Shown here one piece after another: positions 60,429-64,000 of a stretch of 64,000 bases of DNA. The notes beneath the pieces are model-generated. The model saw nothing but the letters and a program-made list of their open reading frames with translations. It was not told the origin of the DNA and made no database searches. The position numbers and the translations under genes were made by a program. The number at the start of each line of letters is the position of its first letter. The first letter of the stretch is position 1. Origin of the DNA: CAILUG01 sp903844415 (GTDB lineage Bacteria; Pseudomonadota; Gammaproteobacteria; Pseudomonadales; Pseudohongiellaceae); assembly GCA_947477655.1 (NCBI GenBank), contig CANJTS010000002.1:186001-250000 (forward strand), written 5' to 3'.

Positions 60429-63098
60429 ATGTTATTCATTGAGAAGAGTCACAAAGGCGTGCAGTTTACGCCAGAATTTTCCGGAAAGACCCAATTTAAA
60501 AAACGCATACTGAGCCTGATAATAACCTCCGCTGTGTTAGCGCAAACTGCTTTGGCTCAGCAAGCACCTGCCGCTCAACCTGCAGAACCTGTAACCCGCG
60601 CTCCAAGTGGTGTTGAAGAAATTCTCGTTGAGGGCAAAGCTCTCAACGCCGGCGTGTCCATGCTGGCAGTGGATGTTGCACGTTTTGGTACACAGGTGCA
60701 GATTATCGATGCCGCTGAAATAAAAACTGGTGGTTTCACTAACTTCGGCGAACTCGCGGCAGGTCTAATTCGTGGTGCGAATATAGGCTACTCACCTGAC
60801 GAAGGCGAGTTCACGATTCGTATAGATGGCGGCACCGATCGCGATACGCTGCTGCTACTTGATGGCATACCAACTTTCGATCGCGGCACGCCGCTCGAAA
60901 GTCTATGGGGCGCAACTGCACTAGATCCACGTATGATCGAAAATGTTGAAGTTTTTCGTGGCGGCCAAAGCCTCTATTTTGGTGGTAATGGCGGCCTCGG
61001 TGTAGTCAATGCTGTATACAAGCGTCCTGAAGCTGGCGATGAAGTTAAAGGCGAGGTCGGCTTCTACACTGGCAATTTCAAGACCCGCGAAATGTACGGC
61101 AACGTTACCGTGCCGCTCGGCTCCAGCGGCGAACATTACTTGATGCTTTTTGGTCGCACGTTTGAAAATGATGCGCATGAAATTTTTAGCAAAGAAGCCT
61201 ATGTCGACAACATTCTCGCGCTGGGCGGTTATCATGATTTTCCCTACAGCTACAACTCGATTGGGGCTAAATACCTATGGGCCATCAACGAAGATACCGA
61301 ATTTCGTTTAGGATATCAGTTCAATACGATCGACTTTGAGGATTCTTTTCCAAGCACCACGATCTTAACACCTAACAAGACTGAATTTCCGATGTGGGAG
61401 GCGCGCTTCAAAACTAGTTTCACCGACCAACTTGATTATGAAGCAGAGGCGTATTACACCGATCCACGCCTGAAAAATACTGAGTTTCTAGCGCAGGTGT
61501 GCAACATACCACGGCTTGCCGACCTAGCCCCTAATGTGCGCGCTATAGCTGCCACAAAAGGCATTACTAGTTTCACTACTGCCACATCCTACGAAAAATT
61601 TGCCGCAACTGTTGAAGGTCTGCCTACCGGTTGCGTAACCAATCCGTTCGGTGCACAAGGCAATGCAAGCAACACTGCAAAATCCGGCATCTATGTAAAT
61701 GCGCAGGGCGTGCCCTACGGCACCTTGGCTAATCCTTTTCCAATAGGCGCGCCAATGGGTTATGTGATTGAAAGTATTGCAGGCTTCGGCACTGGCGTGC
61801 CGGTAAAAGGCGTGGGAGATGCCGATCAGGCAATGGCTGGTTATGTGGATTACGGTTTTAACAATCGCATCAAATACACACTCAACGAAAATCTTGAAGG
61901 TGTGCTGGGTTTTCAGAATATTACTTACGGCGACAACTCATCAGTTGTATACGGAATGAGTGACAAAAAAGTGCAGAGCAATGGTATTTATGGCGAGCTG
62001 CGCATGAGTACGGACTTCTATTTTCCCACCAATATATCTATTTCTAGTCGTCACGATTTCAATAGCAGTTTCAACGACGAATCAATCTGGAAATATGGCC
62101 TGCGTCAGGAATTGATGTCAGGAATGTATATACGCTCTAGTGGTGGCACTTCTTATAGCCCGCCCACTACAGCGGAAGCAGGTTTTGCGGGCAACAGGGT
62201 TGCCAACCCGACGATCCAAACCCAACAGGTCGAAGCCTACAACAGTGGTATAGGCATCGATGGTGATATTTTCGGTGGCACTTTCAACGTTGAGCTCGGC
62301 TATTTTACTACCACAATCGACCACATGTTTGGCTCAGCTCAGTTGAAGAATGTCTGCATTAACTATCCAGGTGTACTTGCTACCGACATAAATCCGAACA
62401 TCATCACGCCTGATGCCTTCTGCCAGTTAGCACTGTCTCTGGGTATTGCGGATACAAAAACTGCCAATTTCAATATGCGTACCGAGCAGGATATAACTGG
62501 CGTGACGCTAGATATCTCGCTAGACATTGATAAATGGGAAGCAGACTTTACTTTAACTAATATGGAGTCGCTTGAGCCGAATCCAATCTTCGGCCAGAAG
62601 GCGCAGCTGGACCACACTGGAACGGTGTTAAGTTTTGTTGTTCCTGGTGCTGCCGGAGAGAATAAGTTCAGGCAGTCAGGCGAACGTGCTGAGTGGTCGG
62701 CATCGATGCTGATGTCATACACCCCGAATGAGAATTGGATAGTATCTCTTAACCCAAAATGGCAGGGTCCTGAGTGGGCCTACGCTGACGGACGCTCAAG
62801 CAAGATTGTTGACGCAAGCGGCAACCGTACTACACCAGATCTCAACTTCGGCGATTACGTAGTTCTAAATGGTTCAGTCCAGTATTTTATGGGCGACAAC
62901 AAAGAACATCGTTTTATGTTACGTGCAGTTAATCTTCTAGGTGAGAAATATTACGAGCGTGGTGGCCTAGGTGTTGCAGTGCTGTCGCGTGCGTCAGTTC
63001 GCGGTGAAATCGGCCTGAATGATTCGAACTACTACAATTTTTATGGCTGGAACGGCAAGCCTCGTTCGTTCTTCCTGCAGTATGAATATCAATTCTAG
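60429..63098 (+). CDS. TonB-dependent outer-membrane receptor
   Basis: An 889-residue receptor. A 23-residue N-terminal extension precedes a signal segment ending ALAQQ. The plug domain shows VEEILVEGKAL, GEFTIRIDGGTDRDTLLLLDGIP, and MIENVEVFRGGQSLYFGGNGGLGVVNAVYK (quoted in parts: ENVEVFRGGQS, GGNGGLGVVNA). The remaining 700 residues form a beta-barrel and end with FFLQYEYQF, a typical outer-membrane C-terminus with terminal Phe. It imports a ligand with energy from TonB-ExbBD, none of which is encoded here. A PHP-domain gene follows after 18 bases with a good ribosome site, so the two are coexpressed. The ligand is not evident from sequence. Confidence 0.92.
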   Translation: MLFIEKSHKGVQFTPEFSGKTQFKKRILSLIITSAVLAQTALAQQAPAAQPAEPVTRAPSGVEEILVEGKALNAGVSMLAVDVARFGTQVQIIDAAEIKTGGFTNFGELAAGLIRGANIGYSPDEGEFTIRIDGGTDRDTLLLLDGIPTFDRGTPLESLWGATALDPRMIENVEVFRGGQSLYFGGNGGLGVVNAVYKRPEAGDEVKGEVGFYTGNFKTREMYGNVTVPLGSSGEHYLMLFGRTFENDAHEIFSKEAYVDNILALGGYHDFPYSYNSIGAKYLWAINEDTEFRLGYQFNTIDFEDSFPSTTILTPNKTEFPMWEARFKTSFTDQLDYEAEAYYTDPRLKNTEFLAQVCNIPRLADLAPNVRAIAATKGITSFTTATSYEKFAATVEGLPTGCVTNPFGAQGNASNTAKSGIYVNAQGVPYGTLANPFPIGAPMGYVIESIAGFGTGVPVKGVGDADQAMAGYVDYGFNNRIKYTLNENLEGVLGFQNITYGDNSSVVYGMSDKKVQSNGIYGELRMSTDFYFPTNISISSRHDFNSSFNDESIWKYGLRQELMSGMYIRSSGGTSYSPPTTAEAGFAGNRVANPTIQTQQVEAYNSGIGIDGDIFGGTFNVELGYFTTTIDHMFGSAQLKNVCINYPGVLATDINPNIITPDAFCQLALSLGIADTKTANFNMRTEQDITGVTLDISLDIDKWEADFTLTNMESLEPNPIFGQKAQLDHTGTVLSFVVPGAAGENKFRQSGERAEWSASMLMSYTPNENWIVSLNPKWQGPEWAYADGRSSKIVDASGNRTTPDLNFGDYVVLNGSVQYFMGDNKEHRFMLRAVNLLGEKYYERGGLGVAVLSRASVRGEIGLNDSNYYNFYGWNGKPRSFFLQYEYQF

Positions 63099-63116
63099 GA
63101 ATCTTAGGAGAACCAC

Positions 63117-64000
63117 ATGAAACTTAAAAAAGTTGCATATGCATTACTGCTACTTGCTGCCGCCCATACCCAGGCGGCTGAGTTTGAAGGCGAAACACGC
63201 TGGTGGAAAGGCAACACGCACACCCATACTTGGTGGAGTGACGGTGATACACCACCTGAACTAGTAGCTCAGTGGTACAAGGAACACGGCTATCAGTTTC
63301 TTGTGTTGAGCGACCACAATACTCTGCAAATTGGTTCGAAGTGGTATCCGATTGATGCGACCGCGCGTCCGGTTGAGCAGATCCAAAAGGCCTATGAGAA
63401 TTACCTCGCAGCCTTTGGATCTGACTGGGTGGAAGAGCGCGTGGTGGACGGTAAGCGTGAAGTAAAAATTAAAACGCTTGATGAATTCCGTGCATTGTTC
63501 GAGGAAGCCAACCGATTCATATTTATCAAGGGTGAAGAGATCACGGCGAGTCACCATAATCATCCGGTACATATGAATGGCGTAAATCTGGTTGATTTTA
63601 TTGCGCCTATTGAAGGCAGTAGTGTTGCAGATACCATCCAGAAAAATTTGGACTCGGTAGTTGCACAAGGCAAGCAGTATAACCAACCGATGTTCATACA
63701 TCTCAATCATCCAAACTTTCATTTTGCGGAAACTGCGGAAGATTTTGTGAACCTTGATCATGCGCCAGGTGACGGATTTTTCGAGATGTACAACGGTCAC
63801 TCCGATGTGCGCAACTATGGAGATGCTTTACATGAGAGCACTGAACGCATGTGGGATATTGTGCTGGCTAAACGGCTTGGTGAAATGAACCGTAGTGTGT
63901 TCTACGGGCTGGCTGTTGATGATGCCCACGAATACACGGTATGGGGCCTCGGCGAAGTCAATCCGGGTCGTGGCTGGATAATGGTTAAATCGCAATGGCT
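63117..64000 (+). CDS. Exported PHP-domain phosphoesterase-like protein, 3' end outside window
   Basis: The first 294 residues are visible and the frame continues past 64000. TTAGGAGAACCAC precedes the ATG. A signal peptide ends HTQAA. The PHP metal motifs are present: KGNTHTHTWWSDGD with two His, LVLSDHN, IKGEEITASHHNHPVHMN, and HLNHPNF. Such exported PHP proteins hydrolyse phosphoesters or related bonds with a trinuclear metal site. The gene lies 18 bases past the TonB-dependent receptor, implying that the receptor's ligand or its breakdown product is the substrate. Whether further domains follow is unknown. Confidence 0.82.
   Translation, partial: MKLKKVAYALLLLAAAHTQAAEFEGETRWWKGNTHTHTWWSDGDTPPELVAQWYKEHGYQFLVLSDHNTLQIGSKWYPIDATARPVEQIQKAYENYLAAFGSDWVEERVVDGKREVKIKTLDEFRALFEEANRFIFIKGEEITASHHNHPVHMNGVNLVDFIAPIEGSSVADTIQKNLDSVVAQGKQYNQPMFIHLNHPNFHFAETAEDFVNLDHAPGDGFFEMYNGHSDVRNYGDALHESTERMWDIVLAKRLGEMNRSVFYGLAVDDAHEYTVWGLGEVNPGRGWIMVKSQW

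Noticed and set aside
63261..63800. 179-codon minus-strand frame at the right end
   Set aside because: It lies opposite the PHP-domain gene, which has a signal peptide, metal motifs and a good ribosome site.

Overview
The window reads as chromosome of a marine-type gammaproteobacterium with moderate GC. Supporting signs are the purK/purE pair, malate synthase G, an FmdB-type zinc ribbon, Kup, an EF-G gene outside any ribosomal operon, a large TonB-dependent receptor, and many exported oxidoreductases and esterases. I see no transposase, integrase, tRNA, rRNA or CRISPR array. Genus-level assignment is not possible from sequence alone.

Layout. 0-0.8 kb: 5' part of a DEAD/DEAH helicase. 1.1-3.6 kb: a four-gene sulfide/persulfide detoxification operon (ArsR-type sensor, rhodanese-DUF2892, TauE/SafE, persulfide dioxygenase) with a palindromic operator on its promoter. 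4-20 kb: an accessory region rich in exported proteins, including a TonB-domain protein, GDTLV-type secreted proteins, a metal-dependent decarboxylase-like amidohydrolase, an MFS carrier, a DUF2272 protein, a cytochrome c-PQQ quinohemoprotein, a Tat-exported dienelactone hydrolase, a Tat-type carotenoid/lignostilbene oxygenase, a tannase/feruloyl esterase, DUF6152, an NHL propeller and an aldo/keto reductase. 20.7-25.2 kb: a protocatechuate/gallate 4,5-cleavage cluster (ligC, ligB, ligA and ligK on the minus strand; galD-type tautomerase diverging). 25-36.5 kb: exported cyclophilin, two VOC proteins, a second cytochrome c-PQQ dehydrogenase, CFA-type methyltransferase, malate synthase G, and a 720-aa exported CxxCH/propeller protein. 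36.8-43.7 kb: Kup, a sulfurtransferase, and larC-larE-larB with a coupled glycosyltransferase-like gene. 43.8-50.7 kb: EF-G, an intradiol dioxygenase, a 2-hydroxyacid dehydrogenase, a second dienelactone hydrolase, a TetR regulator and a lipoprotein. 50.7-58.7 kb: a RelA/SpoT-TPR protein, purK, purE, an aromatic/aspartate aminotransferase, FmdB and a divergent class A PBP. 58.8-64 kb: a DUF6152-GDTLV fusion protein, a TonB-dependent receptor and a PHP-domain protein cut by the window edge.

How the genes may work together (inference). Exported esterase, oxygenase and quinohemoproteins could release and oxidise phenolic material outside the cytoplasm. An MFS carrier could import the acids. LigAB, LigC, LigK and the tautomerase would take protocatechuate or gallate toward pyruvate and oxaloacetate; malate synthase G handles glyoxylate. 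The lactonase (LigI) and hydratase (LigJ/GalB) steps are not encoded here.

Points most worth following: a family of double-hairpin intergenic repeats with compensatory base changes; the fused versus split DUF6152/GDTLV proteins, which predict a functional partnership; a quinohemoprotein with a lanthanide-type Asp; a three-cysteine LarE in an operon without a lactate racemase; and a synthetase-only RelA/SpoT protein fused to TPRs.
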